A stretch of 64,000 bases of DNA from Niastella vici (GTDB lineage Bacteria > Bacteroidota > Bacteroidia > Chitinophagales > Chitinophagaceae): contig NZ_LVYD01000124.1 in assembly GCF_002077945.1 (NCBI RefSeq), positions 372,001 to 436,000 on the forward strand, read 5' to 3'. Within the stretch, counting starts at the first letter, position 1. The number at the start of each line of letters is the position of its first letter. A program made the translations under genes and the position numbers. This document shows, in pieces, positions 33,701-41,475 of this stretch. The notes under the pieces were generated by a model. That model saw only the letters and a list, made by a program, of their open reading frames with translations, had not been told where the DNA came from and did no database searches.

Positions 33701-34055
33701 ACCGCTCCTGTTGACCGTCATAATCGAGCAGGATACCATATTGCGTCAACAGTTCGGGGCAGCGTTCTCTTTCCTTGATACCCGCCAGGGCATCCTCACA
33801 AATCTTTATCCCCCATGTAAACTGGCTGTCGGTGGCACAGGTCAATGCCATTTCATACTGCGCCCATACATAGTTGGTATCGCCCGCTTTTACTTTTTGA
33901 TATTCTTTAAGCGCCTCTTTGTATTTGCCATCATCATATAATTTGACGCCGGCCTGGATTGCCTCTGCAGAATTAATAAGTGGATTATTTTCCTGTGCTG
34001 TAGAAAACAGGCTACCAAGGCAGAGTACGGCAATCAGGGTTAAATGTCGGTTCAT
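30762..34055 (-). CDS. Giant TPR and MORN_2 (YwqK-like) repeat protein
   Basis: A 1097-residue secreted protein (signal peptide LIAVLCLGSLFSTAQ). Residues about 35-190 are TPR repeats (YDDGKYKEALKEYQKVKAGD, YKEAEKVFKQTLLINPFSAS). From about 355 to the end there are some thirty MORN_2/YwqK-type beta-hairpin repeats of about 23 residues (for example GEKEGDWKYYYFNGQVKGEE, NGKLESEGKYVDDKLSGPYK). The repeat is often annotated as a YwqK antitoxin-like module, but in long exported proteins it is more likely a structural beta-sheet array that contacts membranes, glycans or partner proteins. It is the first gene of an operon with two DUF3857/transglutaminase proteins and overlaps the second by four bases. 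The three products probably act together in the periplasm or at the surface. Confidence 0.88.
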   Translation of the reverse strand: MNRHLTLIAVLCLGSLFSTAQENNPLINSAEAIQAGVKLYDDGKYKEALKEYQKVKAGDTNYVWAQYEMALTCATDSQFTWGIKICEDALAGIKERERCPELLTQYGILLDYDGQQERSLKIFDSAIAVYPAYTMLYVSKGTTLLRMKKYKEAEKVFKQTLLINPFSASAHYKLGLCALNQGNIVPAYLSLVANLLMEPEGRFAMNSISLLDNIAKGKDDIVELVNKRTEEPDENFRMIEQIVLSKIALDKNYKSIINLDDPISRQLQVICEKLSFEAGDKDYWMQFYVPFFKKAFEEKQFEYLVNYAFSGVSLPAIKEYNRKRKKDIEAFTTGLVEYLKIIRSTRELDVAKRTTSGAYYHYENGSLIGKGATTNNGEKLTGPWEFYFAAGNKKATGLYNEKGEKEGDWKYYYFNGQVKGEEFYRGGKQEGKETYYFDHGVVSSRASYKNGDADGEHIIYYRDGIVKAIEQYQNGKLNGIRKSFTTAGLLQSEVNYVNGVQNGGFKTFHANGKLESEGKYVDDKLSGPYKAWYDDGVVSVTAQYDQDKPTGEMKKYHENGKLKSVENYVNGVVEGEYISYYDNGQINTKYTNKKGKTDGDIQYYDKDGKLYSTVTFDNDKPKVAKYFDKTGKQISISEVSKGKLDLTTYRADGSKKVFTPYSIKGEVNGTQVFYFGSGKEKETNTYVNSELTGPSISYFPNGQKSIASTYSAGKKDGYYISWFLHGTKQEEGWYAADELQGEWLTYNEQGVVVSRTNFLNGELNGIKTAYWPNGKLESETLYDMGTLLEMTEYDTTGKVLNKVKLKNGTGKFTSLYITGKLCSEGNYVNGNLEGLYKHYYFDGSTQVLQYFKNGLRDSIYRSYNYGGKLSAEGMYKLGDKTGTWKYYHEDGSLSRTEEFKGGKLHGTRTYFFKNGKPDTEIAYKNGDRDGLYKKYSEEGVLVYQMRYDEDVLAGYSYLDKNNQLVPEIPLVQGNGAVRSFYPNGNAAVAVEYVEGSQHGNYKLYHTNGKLSLENTENYGNSEGQLKEYYADGTLRSVYSYLHDNTHGPYKEYNEKGVLIEEGGSYNGNDHGEIRYYDESGKLKQTRIYYYGNLLSVK

Positions 34056-34408
34056 GGGTATAATTTACCTTTTTACTGATTGTGAAGGTATAATGAAGTT
34101 GCTAAAAAAGAAATGCACAACCGGGATTATTTTAAGGCTGTAAGTATTGCCTGTTAGTATTGTTTTTCTCAGCTAATTCAACGTTTTAAAGCACAAATTA
34201 TTATTTATCGGAATAACTCTCCGGCAACCCGGCAGGCTACACGCTTATTGCCCAAAATGACGCACTTATCGGCAAAAAGTGCACAGTTATCAATTTTCGT
34301 TGCCATCATTGAACTGTTTTATTAGTTTTACCAGATTTCACGTTTATAGTCCGGCCTTAAGAGTCAGTTGACCAAACCCCTGAACAATACCTAGTATCCC
34401 ATAGAAAA
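34056..34408. other. 353-bp divergent upstream region
   Basis: It lies between the minus-strand TPR/MORN operon and the plus-strand T9SS locus. No gene is seen. It contains copy 2 of the 34-bp element (34240-34273) followed by a related GTGCACAGTTATCAA segment at about 34279-34293. Confidence 0.5.
34240..34273 (+). promoter_or_regulatory. 34-bp conserved upstream element, copy 2
   Basis: The segment begins CACGCTTATTG and ends GACGCACTTATCGGC. It matches the complement of 11961-11994 at 29 of 34 positions and lies 136 bases before the start of the gliding-motility-type gene. A partial internal echo (GCACAGTTATC) follows within 20 bases. It could be a shared operator or activator site for surface-protein genes. 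Confidence 0.5.
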
Positions 34409-36739
34409 ATGAAACCCTCTATAATACCCTATATATTTATAGGATTAATTATTACACTTTGCAGTAATTATTCCTATGGCCAGTCTCCTACCCTGCAGGC
34501 AAGCGCCAACCCTACAACCTGTAATGGTTCTGAAGGGTCTATTACCTTAAGTGCATTGACGCCCAACGCCTCCTATCAGCTAACTTATATTGATGACGGC
34601 GTAACAATAGGCCCAATAACCGTTGTTGCCAATGCATCGGGTGCCATAGCCATTACCGGTTTAAATAAAGGCTTGTATACCAGTTTTTCCTTCACGAATG
34701 GTGGTACTACATTGACCTATACAGGTGGCGTTATTTTAAGTGACCCCATATTTATCCCAACCTTCCCTTCCTTTCCGTCTATTTGTGAAGGGGATACGCC
34801 GCCCGTTCTGCCCACAACATCGAATAATGGCTTCACGGGAACCTGGACCCCGAGCGTAGTGAATAACATGCAGTCGGGCATCTATACGTTTACCCCTACA
34901 GCCGGCAGCTGTGCATTGCCGGTCAATATAAGTATTACGGTTCGACCCAAAACAGTACCAACTTTCCCATTTGGGATCAGTCTTGTTATTTGTGGCACCG
35001 GGCCCGTACCGATATTAACGAACACCTCCAACGAAGGTATTACCGGCACCTGGAGCCCGGCAGTGGTTGACCCCAATCATTCCGGCACCTATGTGTTTAC
35101 ACCCAATATTACAGGATGTATTACCGGCACCACTTATACAGTTACAGTGAACCCGGTCATTACGCCTTCATTTTCTTTTGGCACCAGCGCTACGATCTGT
35201 GTGGGCGATGCAGTGCCAACCTTACCAAATATTTCAACGAACGGAATAACCGGTACCTGGAGCCCGGCAGTGGTAAGCAATACAAACAGCGGCACCTATT
35301 CATTTACGCCTGATCCCGGCCAGTGTGCGGTATCCGTAACTTATTCAGTAGCGGTTTATCCGAAAACGACACCAGTCTTTAGTTTTGGTACAGCTGTATC
35401 GATCTGTTCCGGGGCAACGGCGCCGCTTTTGCCAACTACTTCAACCAATGGAATAACCGGTACCTGGACCCCCGCAGTAGTAAGCAATACAACAAGCGGT
35501 ACCTATACATTCAACAGCACATCGAACCCCTGTTCGCCATCAGTGACATTGACTGTAACGGTGAACCCGGTAACAACGCCTGCATTTTCTTTCGGCACCA
35601 GCGCAACGATCTGTTCAGGCGATGCAGTGCCGGCGTTACCAGCCACTTCATCAAATGGAATAACCGGTACCTGGAGCCCCGCGGTAGTAAGCAATACAGC
35701 AAGCGGCATCTATAACTTTACGCCTACCTCGGATCCCTGTGCGTTGCCGATAACATTTACAGTAACGGTGAACCCGGTTGTTACGCCAACCTTTTCTTTT
35801 GGCGCCGCTGCTTCCATTTGTGCAGGTGATGTAGCGCCGGTATTACCAACCACTTCATCAAATGGCGTAACCGGTACCTGGAGCCCGGCAATTGTCAGCA
35901 ATACAACAAGCGGCACCTATACATTTACCAGCGCTACCCCCTGTGTGCCGCCGGTAAAATTCACGATGACGGTGAACCCCATCATTAAACCAGCATTTAC
36001 ATTCGGGCGTTCCCAATCAGTTTGTATCAATACAATACCACCGGTGTTACCGGCTGTTTCAAACAACGGCATTACCGGCACCTGGAGCCCCGCCGTGGTC
36101 GACAATCAAACAACGGGAAAGTATGTGTTTACACCTACTGCCGGTCAATGCGCCGATACAACGTCTTTTTATTACGAGGTGAATCCTATACCAGTTATAA
36201 CTGGTATAGGAAAGGATACATCGGTGTATGATGGCGATATACTGCCGGGTTATAACTGGGAATTAAACATCCCTACAGCTGGTTTGGGCTGGGTAAATTC
36301 AGAGCCCTCGATCGGCTTGCCGCCGTCGGGTTCGGGCCCGGTGCCTTCGTTTACCGCCACCAACATGACGAATGATTCGGTAACTGCCGTTATTATTGCC
36401 ACGCCCTATATTAATGGTTGCAAAGGCGCGCCGGCCACTTACAAGATAACGGTGAAACCATTGAATAAGGATGTTTTTGTGCCTAACGTTTTCTCACCAA
36501 ATAATGACGGGCACAATGACGGGCTGTTTGTATACGGAAAATACATTGCCACCATGGAACTGCACATCTTTAACCAATGGGGGCAGCGAATGGTAACAAT
36601 AACCGATAAGACACAGGGCTGGGATGGAAAATTCAAAGGAAGCCCACAACCGGTAGGCGTATATGTTTATGTATTAAAGGTGGTTACCACAGATGGACGC
36701 ACAATAAACAAAAAAGGTTCTATAACCCTGGTGCGATAA
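34409..36739 (+). CDS. Surface protein with seven Ig-like repeats and a gliding-motility C-terminal domain
   Basis: A 776-residue protein with signal peptide (FIGLIITLCSNYSYGQ). After a first domain (about 30-110) there are seven tandem repeats of about 69 residues with the consensus FSFGTSATICSGDAVPALP then GITGTWSPAVVSNTTSGTY and FTVTVNPV. Each has two cysteines that may form a disulfide. A short linker domain (about 600-685) leads to the CHU_C / gliding motility-associated C-terminal domain (FVPNVFSPNNDGHNDGLFVY, MELHIFNQWGQRMV, GVYVYVLKVVTTDGR), a type B T9SS signal. Proteins of this type are exported by T9SS and held at the surface by PorP/SprF-type partners, which follow here immediately (ten bases). 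Function is probably adhesion; the repeats may vary in number between strains. Confidence 0.9.
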   Translation: MKPSIIPYIFIGLIITLCSNYSYGQSPTLQASANPTTCNGSEGSITLSALTPNASYQLTYIDDGVTIGPITVVANASGAIAITGLNKGLYTSFSFTNGGTTLTYTGGVILSDPIFIPTFPSFPSICEGDTPPVLPTTSNNGFTGTWTPSVVNNMQSGIYTFTPTAGSCALPVNISITVRPKTVPTFPFGISLVICGTGPVPILTNTSNEGITGTWSPAVVDPNHSGTYVFTPNITGCITGTTYTVTVNPVITPSFSFGTSATICVGDAVPTLPNISTNGITGTWSPAVVSNTNSGTYSFTPDPGQCAVSVTYSVAVYPKTTPVFSFGTAVSICSGATAPLLPTTSTNGITGTWTPAVVSNTTSGTYTFNSTSNPCSPSVTLTVTVNPVTTPAFSFGTSATICSGDAVPALPATSSNGITGTWSPAVVSNTASGIYNFTPTSDPCALPITFTVTVNPVVTPTFSFGAAASICAGDVAPVLPTTSSNGVTGTWSPAIVSNTTSGTYTFTSATPCVPPVKFTMTVNPIIKPAFTFGRSQSVCINTIPPVLPAVSNNGITGTWSPAVVDNQTTGKYVFTPTAGQCADTTSFYYEVNPIPVITGIGKDTSVYDGDILPGYNWELNIPTAGLGWVNSEPSIGLPPSGSGPVPSFTATNMTNDSVTAVIIATPYINGCKGAPATYKITVKPLNKDVFVPNVFSPNNDGHNDGLFVYGKYIATMELHIFNQWGQRMVTITDKTQGWDGKFKGSPQPVGVYVYVLKVVTTDGRTINKKGSITLVR
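34740..36190 (+). repeat. Seven tandem 207-bp coding repeats
   Basis: The segments GGAATAACCGGTACCTGG and AGCCCGGCAGTGGTAAGCAA recur with small changes every 200-210 bp from about 34830 to 36110. They encode the seven Ig-like repeats of the surface protein. The near identity of neighbouring copies at DNA level suggests recent duplication or gene conversion. Confidence 0.8.
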
Positions 36740-36749
36740 AACAAAAGCC

Positions 36750-37775
36750 ATGACTAACAAATTCATCCAACGATATATCTGGTACACGGCCTGTTTGTTT
36801 TTTATAACTGTAATAAAAACAATTGCACAAACAGATCCCCATTTTACGCAGCAGTATACATTTCCGATGTATGTGAACCCGGCGCTTGCCGGCAGTTCGG
36901 ATGGCGATTACCGGGCTTCGGCCATTTTCCGTAACCAGTGGAGCAGCATCAGCAATCCTTACCGGACCATCGGCATTTCGTTCGATGCCCGCACCAACAA
37001 GAATGTGGCGCTGGGGTTGAACGTGTTGAACCAATCGGCCGGCGATGGCGGTTTTAATTACCTTACTTCTTCGTTTTCGTTTGCCTATACGGGTGTTAAA
37101 TTCGGGAATAACCTGAGCCAGCATATTGTGATGGCCATCCAGGGTGGCATCATCAACCGCCGGGTCAATACATCAAAATTCAAGTGGGGCGAACAATGGA
37201 ACCCCATCGACGGATACCAGGCAAGCCGCGCATACACGGAAACTTTTGCGCATACCAATTCCACCGTGCTGGATATTGGCGCGGGCATTCTGTATTTTGA
37301 TGCTTCATCAAACAAGCAATGGAATCCGTTTGGCGGCTTTTCGATCTATCATCTCAACAAACCGAAAGACCCCATCATTGCCATTCAAAGCACAGAGCTA
37401 AATACCATTCCTGTACGCTATTCCATTCAGGGCGGCGTAAGTTATACTATATCAGATAGGACCCGGATCATTCCGCATGCCTTGTACATGCGCCAGGGTA
37501 CTGCCTCAGAAACCACACTCGGCGTATACGGACAAATAAACGTTAACCCCGATACCGATTTTATGCTGGGTGGTTATTACCGGGTGAACGATGCGGTGGC
37601 GCCATTTGTAGGCATCGACTACAAGAATTTTGTTATCGGTTTAAGTTATGACGCCAATACCTCGAAACTGGGTTCCATGACAAAAAATGTAAACAGCTTT
37701 GAGCTGAGCCTTTCTTATATCAAACGCTCCGGCACCCGGAACGTTATGGACTTTATCCGTTGTTCAAGACTTTAA
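36750..37775 (+). CDS. PorP/SprF-family outer-membrane protein of type IX secretion
   Basis: A 341-residue protein with a signal peptide (LFFITVIKTIAQ). It begins TDPHFTQQYTFPMYVNPALA, the diagnostic PorP/SprF start (DPxFSQYxxxPxxxNPAxAG), then SSDGDYRASAIFRNQWSSI and a series of amphipathic beta strands ending FELSLSYI. PorP/SprF proteins are outer-membrane barrels that help secrete or anchor individual T9SS type B substrates such as SprB. Its position ten bases after the gliding-C-terminal protein gene and ten bases before the OmpA gene makes it the dedicated partner of the repeat protein. Confidence 0.93.
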   Translation: MTNKFIQRYIWYTACLFFITVIKTIAQTDPHFTQQYTFPMYVNPALAGSSDGDYRASAIFRNQWSSISNPYRTIGISFDARTNKNVALGLNVLNQSAGDGGFNYLTSSFSFAYTGVKFGNNLSQHIVMAIQGGIINRRVNTSKFKWGEQWNPIDGYQASRAYTETFAHTNSTVLDIGAGILYFDASSNKQWNPFGGFSIYHLNKPKDPIIAIQSTELNTIPVRYSIQGGVSYTISDRTRIIPHALYMRQGTASETTLGVYGQINVNPDTDFMLGGYYRVNDAVAPFVGIDYKNFVIGLSYDANTSKLGSMTKNVNSFELSLSYIKRSGTRNVMDFIRCSRL

Positions 37776-37784
37776 TTACCAACT

Positions 37785-39794
37785 ATGCGACTATTTACAC
37801 TCTTTCAATCATCAATGGCAAAAGGCGCAAGCTGGTTGGTAATTTGTACAGCCTGGTTACCTGCCCAGGCTCAAACCAAACAGTCGGCAAAAGGCCCGCT
37901 TGAGCTGGCCAAACAATATTATGCCGCCGGCGAATATTATACCGCCGCTCATTTGTATGAACAATACCTGAACCCGCCGAAAGATCCTAAAAAAGACCAG
38001 GCATTCCCGGTATACGCCAACAAAAGAAAAGCGCCAATAGATAAAAATACCCGGAGCGCCATTTTGTACCAAATGGCAGAATGTTACCGCCTGGCCAATT
38101 ACTGGGAGCAGGCCGATTCGTTATATAAAGCATGTACCGGTAATCCAGATGCGTTATACTGGAGCGTTGTATGTGAACGAAGCCTGGGAAAATATGATGA
38201 AGCAAAAGAAAAAATAACCGGATACACCCCGAAGGATCAACAGATTTCAGAACTGGTGGAAAAAGAACGGGGAACTTTACGATTTATCGACAGCCAATTG
38301 ATGCGGCCCGATGCCAGCCTCACCACTGTGCGTAAACTCAGGATGCCGGGCAGTTATGAAAAAGGTTCTTTCGCCCTGGTGCCGGTGAGCGGAAACAGAT
38401 ATTTGATCAGCAGTACGAGAACCGATTCGCCTGCCGTTGCCGGAAGCAACCCGAATAACAGTCATTTGTTCTACGCCGTATTGAATAAAGACAGCCTGGG
38501 AAAGCTCGCGGCCCTTTCCCTGCCCTCCGATGGCCTGATGAGTAACCAGGGCGCGGCCACCGTAAGTCCCGATGGCAACTGCATTTATTTTACCCAATGG
38601 CAAAAAGTGAATGGCCGTACCGTATCGGCCATCTATGTTATAAAGAAAAACAACGGCCGCTGGTCGGGCGCGGAATTACTGGAACAGGTGAATAATCATG
38701 TCTCGAACAGCAAGCAGCCCTTCTGCACGGCTGATGGAAAGTATTTATTTTTTGCATCTGACCGTCCTGGCGGTTTGGGCGGTTTTGACATCTGGTACGC
38801 ACCTTTACAGGGCGATGGCAGCGCCGGTGAACCGGTGAATGCAGGTGCGGTCATCAATACAGACGGTGATGAACAGGCGCCTTTTTATCATACCAGCAGC
38901 GGCTCACTGGTGTTTAGTACCAATGGCCGGCAAGGCATGGGTGGCTATGATCTGTTCACCGCCAAAGGCCGTGAAACCACCTGGGGCCAGCCGGTGAACC
39001 TCGGTTACCCGGTAAACTCCTCACGCGATGATGTTTATTTTTATGCCCCTGAAAAAACAGCGCTCCTGGCCGATGCCGTGATCGGTTCCGACAGAGGCGC
39101 CGGCTGTTGCCTTGAAACTTACCGCGTTAACAAAACGCCTAAGAACAACCGGCTCACCGGACAGGTATTTGACAGCAAAACCCATAAACCGGTAACCGGC
39201 GCCGGTATTGTGTTGACCACGCCTTCGGGAAAAACCACCCGCACCACTACTGATGAAACGGGCAACTATGTATTCGATAGCGTTGATAACACTACCACCG
39301 GTTTTACCATTACAGTGAACAAAGATGCCTATGATGATACATTGGCAGTGGTAACGATCACCAAAACCGACGAAAGCAATCTACTGACAGATCAGTTGTT
39401 CAATACCGATATTTACATCGCCAAAAAGTTTGTATTGCGGCCCGAGAATGTTGTTACCGTATACTTCGACTTTGATAAATACAATCTGAAAACCGAAGCC
39501 GTCAACAAACTCGATTCCGTTTACAAGGTACTGGTAGAATTACCCACCACAACCCTGCAGATCTCCGGTTATACCGATGGCAGGGGCAGCGATGAATACA
39601 ACAAGGTACTGAGCGACCGCCGGGCCCGGGCCTGTGCCGATTACTTTATTCAAAAAGGCATTGCAGCCGGCCGCATCAGCTTTGCTTCATTCGGGGCCTG
39701 TTGCCCGCTTGAAATGGAGCTGATCAATGGCCGCGATAACCCTGATGGAAGAAGTAAGAACAGAAGGGCGTTGATCAATATTACAAAGGAATAA
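37785..39794 (+). CDS. OmpA-family protein with TPR, PD40 propeller and carboxypeptidase-regulatory domains
   Basis: A 669-residue protein with signal peptide (LVICTAWLPAQAQ). Domains in order: TPR-like helices (about 30-140, GEYYTAAHLYEQYL); a PD40/WD40-like propeller (about 190-440, with QGAATVSPDGNCIYF, KYLFFASDRPGGLGGFDIW and SLVFSTNGRQGMGGYDLF); a carboxypeptidase regulatory-like beta domain (about 460-535, LTGQVFDSKTHKPVTGAGIV); and an OmpA peptidoglycan-binding domain (about 555-669, VYFDFDKYNLKTEAV, ISGYTDGRGSDEYNKVLSDR). This is the architecture of PorE-like T9SS accessory proteins that link the outer-membrane complex to the cell wall. It completes the three-gene T9SS substrate locus starting at 34409. 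Confidence 0.92.
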   Translation: MRLFTLFQSSMAKGASWLVICTAWLPAQAQTKQSAKGPLELAKQYYAAGEYYTAAHLYEQYLNPPKDPKKDQAFPVYANKRKAPIDKNTRSAILYQMAECYRLANYWEQADSLYKACTGNPDALYWSVVCERSLGKYDEAKEKITGYTPKDQQISELVEKERGTLRFIDSQLMRPDASLTTVRKLRMPGSYEKGSFALVPVSGNRYLISSTRTDSPAVAGSNPNNSHLFYAVLNKDSLGKLAALSLPSDGLMSNQGAATVSPDGNCIYFTQWQKVNGRTVSAIYVIKKNNGRWSGAELLEQVNNHVSNSKQPFCTADGKYLFFASDRPGGLGGFDIWYAPLQGDGSAGEPVNAGAVINTDGDEQAPFYHTSSGSLVFSTNGRQGMGGYDLFTAKGRETTWGQPVNLGYPVNSSRDDVYFYAPEKTALLADAVIGSDRGAGCCLETYRVNKTPKNNRLTGQVFDSKTHKPVTGAGIVLTTPSGKTTRTTTDETGNYVFDSVDNTTTGFTITVNKDAYDDTLAVVTITKTDESNLLTDQLFNTDIYIAKKFVLRPENVVTVYFDFDKYNLKTEAVNKLDSVYKVLVELPTTTLQISGYTDGRGSDEYNKVLSDRRARACADYFIQKGIAAGRISFASFGACCPLEMELINGRDNPDGRSKNRRALINITKE

Positions 39795-39810
39795 AGGATA
39801 TTTACCAACA

Positions 39811-40086
39811 ATGGATTTACGTTGCCATATTTGCGATAGCGAAAGCTTTCATACCCTGGTGAATTATGGAAGCTATTACCTGCAATGTTCAAATTGTGAC
39901 ACGCAGAACGTGGCCACCAGTTTTATTGCCATAGGCCCTCAATTAACAGGGAAATATGACATCATTGAAGTAGATGATCAAATAAATGAAATAAAAAAGC
40001 TGGCAACGGGAAAAATTGCCAACTTTATCACTATGATAAGTAAGGAAGCCTACCAGGGCAAGATCATTCTGCTGAAAAGAAAATAG
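39811..40086 (+). CDS. Small zinc-ribbon-like protein
   Basis: A 91-residue protein beginning MDLRCHICDSESFHTL and continuing YYLQCSNCDTQN, so two CxxC pairs about 22 residues apart form a predicted zinc ribbon. The rest is FIAIGPQLTGKYDIIEVDDQ and a lysine-rich C-terminal part. No family name was recognised. It starts 17 bases after the OmpA gene and may be co-transcribed, but its function is unlikely to be secretory since it has no signal peptide. Confidence 0.65.
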   Translation: MDLRCHICDSESFHTLVNYGSYYLQCSNCDTQNVATSFIAIGPQLTGKYDIIEVDDQINEIKKLATGKIANFITMISKEAYQGKIILLKRK

Positions 40087-40162
40087 CCACAGCAATGATC
40101 AACTTTATTTAAAGAAATGCTTCGCCAGTTTCTTTTTTTTTGCAGGTCCTTTATTGTATTTT

Positions 40163-40366
40163 TTAACTTCTCTTCAACCGCTTCTTCAACAAATGCCCCT
40201 TCCATAACCAGAGACCTGAGATCACCAGCAAAGGGAAAATGATCAACTTTACGACCATGGCCTGGCGGGGCATACCCGCCAGTGGGCCGTATAAATAACC
40301 AAGAATGGGAATACTCAGCACAATGTGCAACCATCTTATTATTTTTCGTTCGGTTGATGCTTTCAT
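40163..40366 (-). CDS. Small two-span membrane protein
   Basis: A 67-residue protein with two hydrophobic segments, IVLSIPILGYLYGPLAG (about 16-32) and MVVKLIIFPLLVISGLWLW (about 37-55), flanked by basic ends (MKASTERKIIRWLH and KKRLKRS). Such small proteins with an HIxxGIPILGYIYGP motif are common in Bacteroidota and unnamed. It lies 12 bases downstream of the next small membrane gene and may form an operon with it. Confidence 0.65.
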   Translation of the reverse strand: MKASTERKIIRWLHIVLSIPILGYLYGPLAGMPRQAMVVKLIIFPLLVISGLWLWKGHLLKKRLKRS

Positions 40367-40378
40367 GGTATTGCTATT

Positions 40379-40639
40379 TTACCGGTTTACAGTGGAATCA
40401 GCAGGCTGGTGATCGCAATGCTCATAATAATGACCGCGATGATGGTTATAACCACGCCAGCCGCCAAAGCGCATGGCCAGCCCTGTGGTGGCAAAAAACA
40501 ACACAATGACCAGAATAGCGGCTATCTTACTGAAAACAGCCAGGGTCCGCCGTTGCAGAAAATTACCGAAGACAGCCCCGATAATAAATACCATGCTCGC
40601 TATAAAAAGCACTCTCGATACAATGAATAATGGTAACAT
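40379..40639 (-). CDS. Small membrane protein with His-rich tail
   Basis: The likely start is the ATG at 40637-40639 (MLPLFIVSRVLFIAS), because the longer frame upstream crosses a dispersed intergenic element. This gives 86 residues with two predicted spans (ASMVFIIGAVFGNFL and IAAILVIVLFFATTGLAM). A C-terminal tail, GWRGYNHHRGHYYEHCDHQP, is rich in His and Tyr and might bind metal, though this is speculative. It precedes another small membrane gene on the same strand. Confidence 0.6.
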   Translation of the reverse strand: MLPLFIVSRVLFIASMVFIIGAVFGNFLQRRTLAVFSKIAAILVIVLFFATTGLAMRFGGWRGYNHHRGHYYEHCDHQPADSTVNR

Positions 40640-40665
40640 AATTACAGGTTTTAAAATGAATAATA

Positions 40666-40690
40666 CCCTTCGACTCCGCTCAGGGTCTCT
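40666..40690. repeat. Copy of a dispersed CTTCGACTCCGCTCAGGG-type element
   Basis: CCCTTCGACTCCGCTCAGGG is a short intergenic element seen very often, from general experience, in Bacteroidota genomes. Its ends (CCCT and AGGG) are complementary. Only this copy was seen in the window, so its status as a repeat rests on prior knowledge. Confidence 0.4.
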
Positions 40691-40767
40691 TTGATGACAC
40701 AAAGCTACACCCCGGGCATAGCCGTACCGGGCGAGAGTAGATGAGCTGGCAGTATGAGTAGACTTTC

Positions 40768-41475
40768 TTACTTATTCAGGGAGAGCAATGCTTCAACAGC
40801 AGGGCGGTAACTATCACTCAATGGTAATTCAATGTTACCGAGGCAAATGATATCGCGCTTCAATGCAGTAACTTTATCGGCCGCAATGATGTAGGATTTA
40901 TGTATGCGCACTAACCGGTAAGGCAGTAGTTTATCTTCCAGCGCTTTCAGGCTCATTTTGGTGATCACGGGTTTGGTACCCGTGGTCAAAAATATTTTCA
41001 CATAATCTTTCATGCCTTCTATATATAGAATATCGGCAATGGTTATTTTCACCTGGTTGTATTCTACATATACAAAGAACGAGGCCGGCAATTCTTTGGT
41101 GGCAACCGGCTTTTGTTGTAACCTGAACAATTCATGCGCCTTGTTACAGGCCTTTAAAAACCGTTCAAACGATACCGGTTTCAGCAGGTAATCTACCGCC
41201 GCCAGTTCAAACCCTTCCCAGGCATGCTCCTTATATGCCGTTACAAAGACGATCATGGGCGGGTGCTGTAACGACTGCACAAATTGGATCCCGTTCAATC
41301 CCGGCATTTGAATATCGAGGAAGATCAGGTCCACTTCCTCGCGATGTAACAGCTCGATGGCCTCCAGGGCGTTCTTACAACGGCCCGCCAATTGTAAAAA
41401 AGGCACCCGGCTAATGTTATCAACCAGCAGGTCAAGCACCCATTTTTCATCATCCACGGCAATACAACGCATCAT
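40768..41475 (-). CDS. LytTR-family response regulator (LytR/AlgR type)
   Basis: A 235-residue protein. The receiver domain (about 3-115) has acidic pocket VDDE at 8-11, phosphoacceptor Asp55 in LIFLDIQMPGLNG, and conserved Thr and Lys in FVTAYKEHAW and YLLKPVSFE. The LytTR domain (about 130-235) shows YVEYNQVKITIADILYIEGM then LVRIHKSYIIAADKVTALKR. Its start overlaps the stop of the sensor kinase gene by four bases (ATGA), as in LytS/LytR-type pairs, so the two form one system. No target promoter can be named. Confidence 0.93.
   Translation of the reverse strand: MMRCIAVDDEKWVLDLLVDNISRVPFLQLAGRCKNALEAIELLHREEVDLIFLDIQMPGLNGIQFVQSLQHPPMIVFVTAYKEHAWEGFELAAVDYLLKPVSFERFLKACNKAHELFRLQQKPVATKELPASFFVYVEYNQVKITIADILYIEGMKDYVKIFLTTGTKPVITKMSLKALEDKLLPYRLVRIHKSYIIAADKVTALKRDIICLGNIELPLSDSYRPAVEALLSLNK

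Noticed and set aside
30762-34055. Toxin-antitoxin antitoxin YwqK
   Set aside because: The MORN_2 repeat is often labelled so, but the protein is 1097 residues, exported and without a toxin partner.
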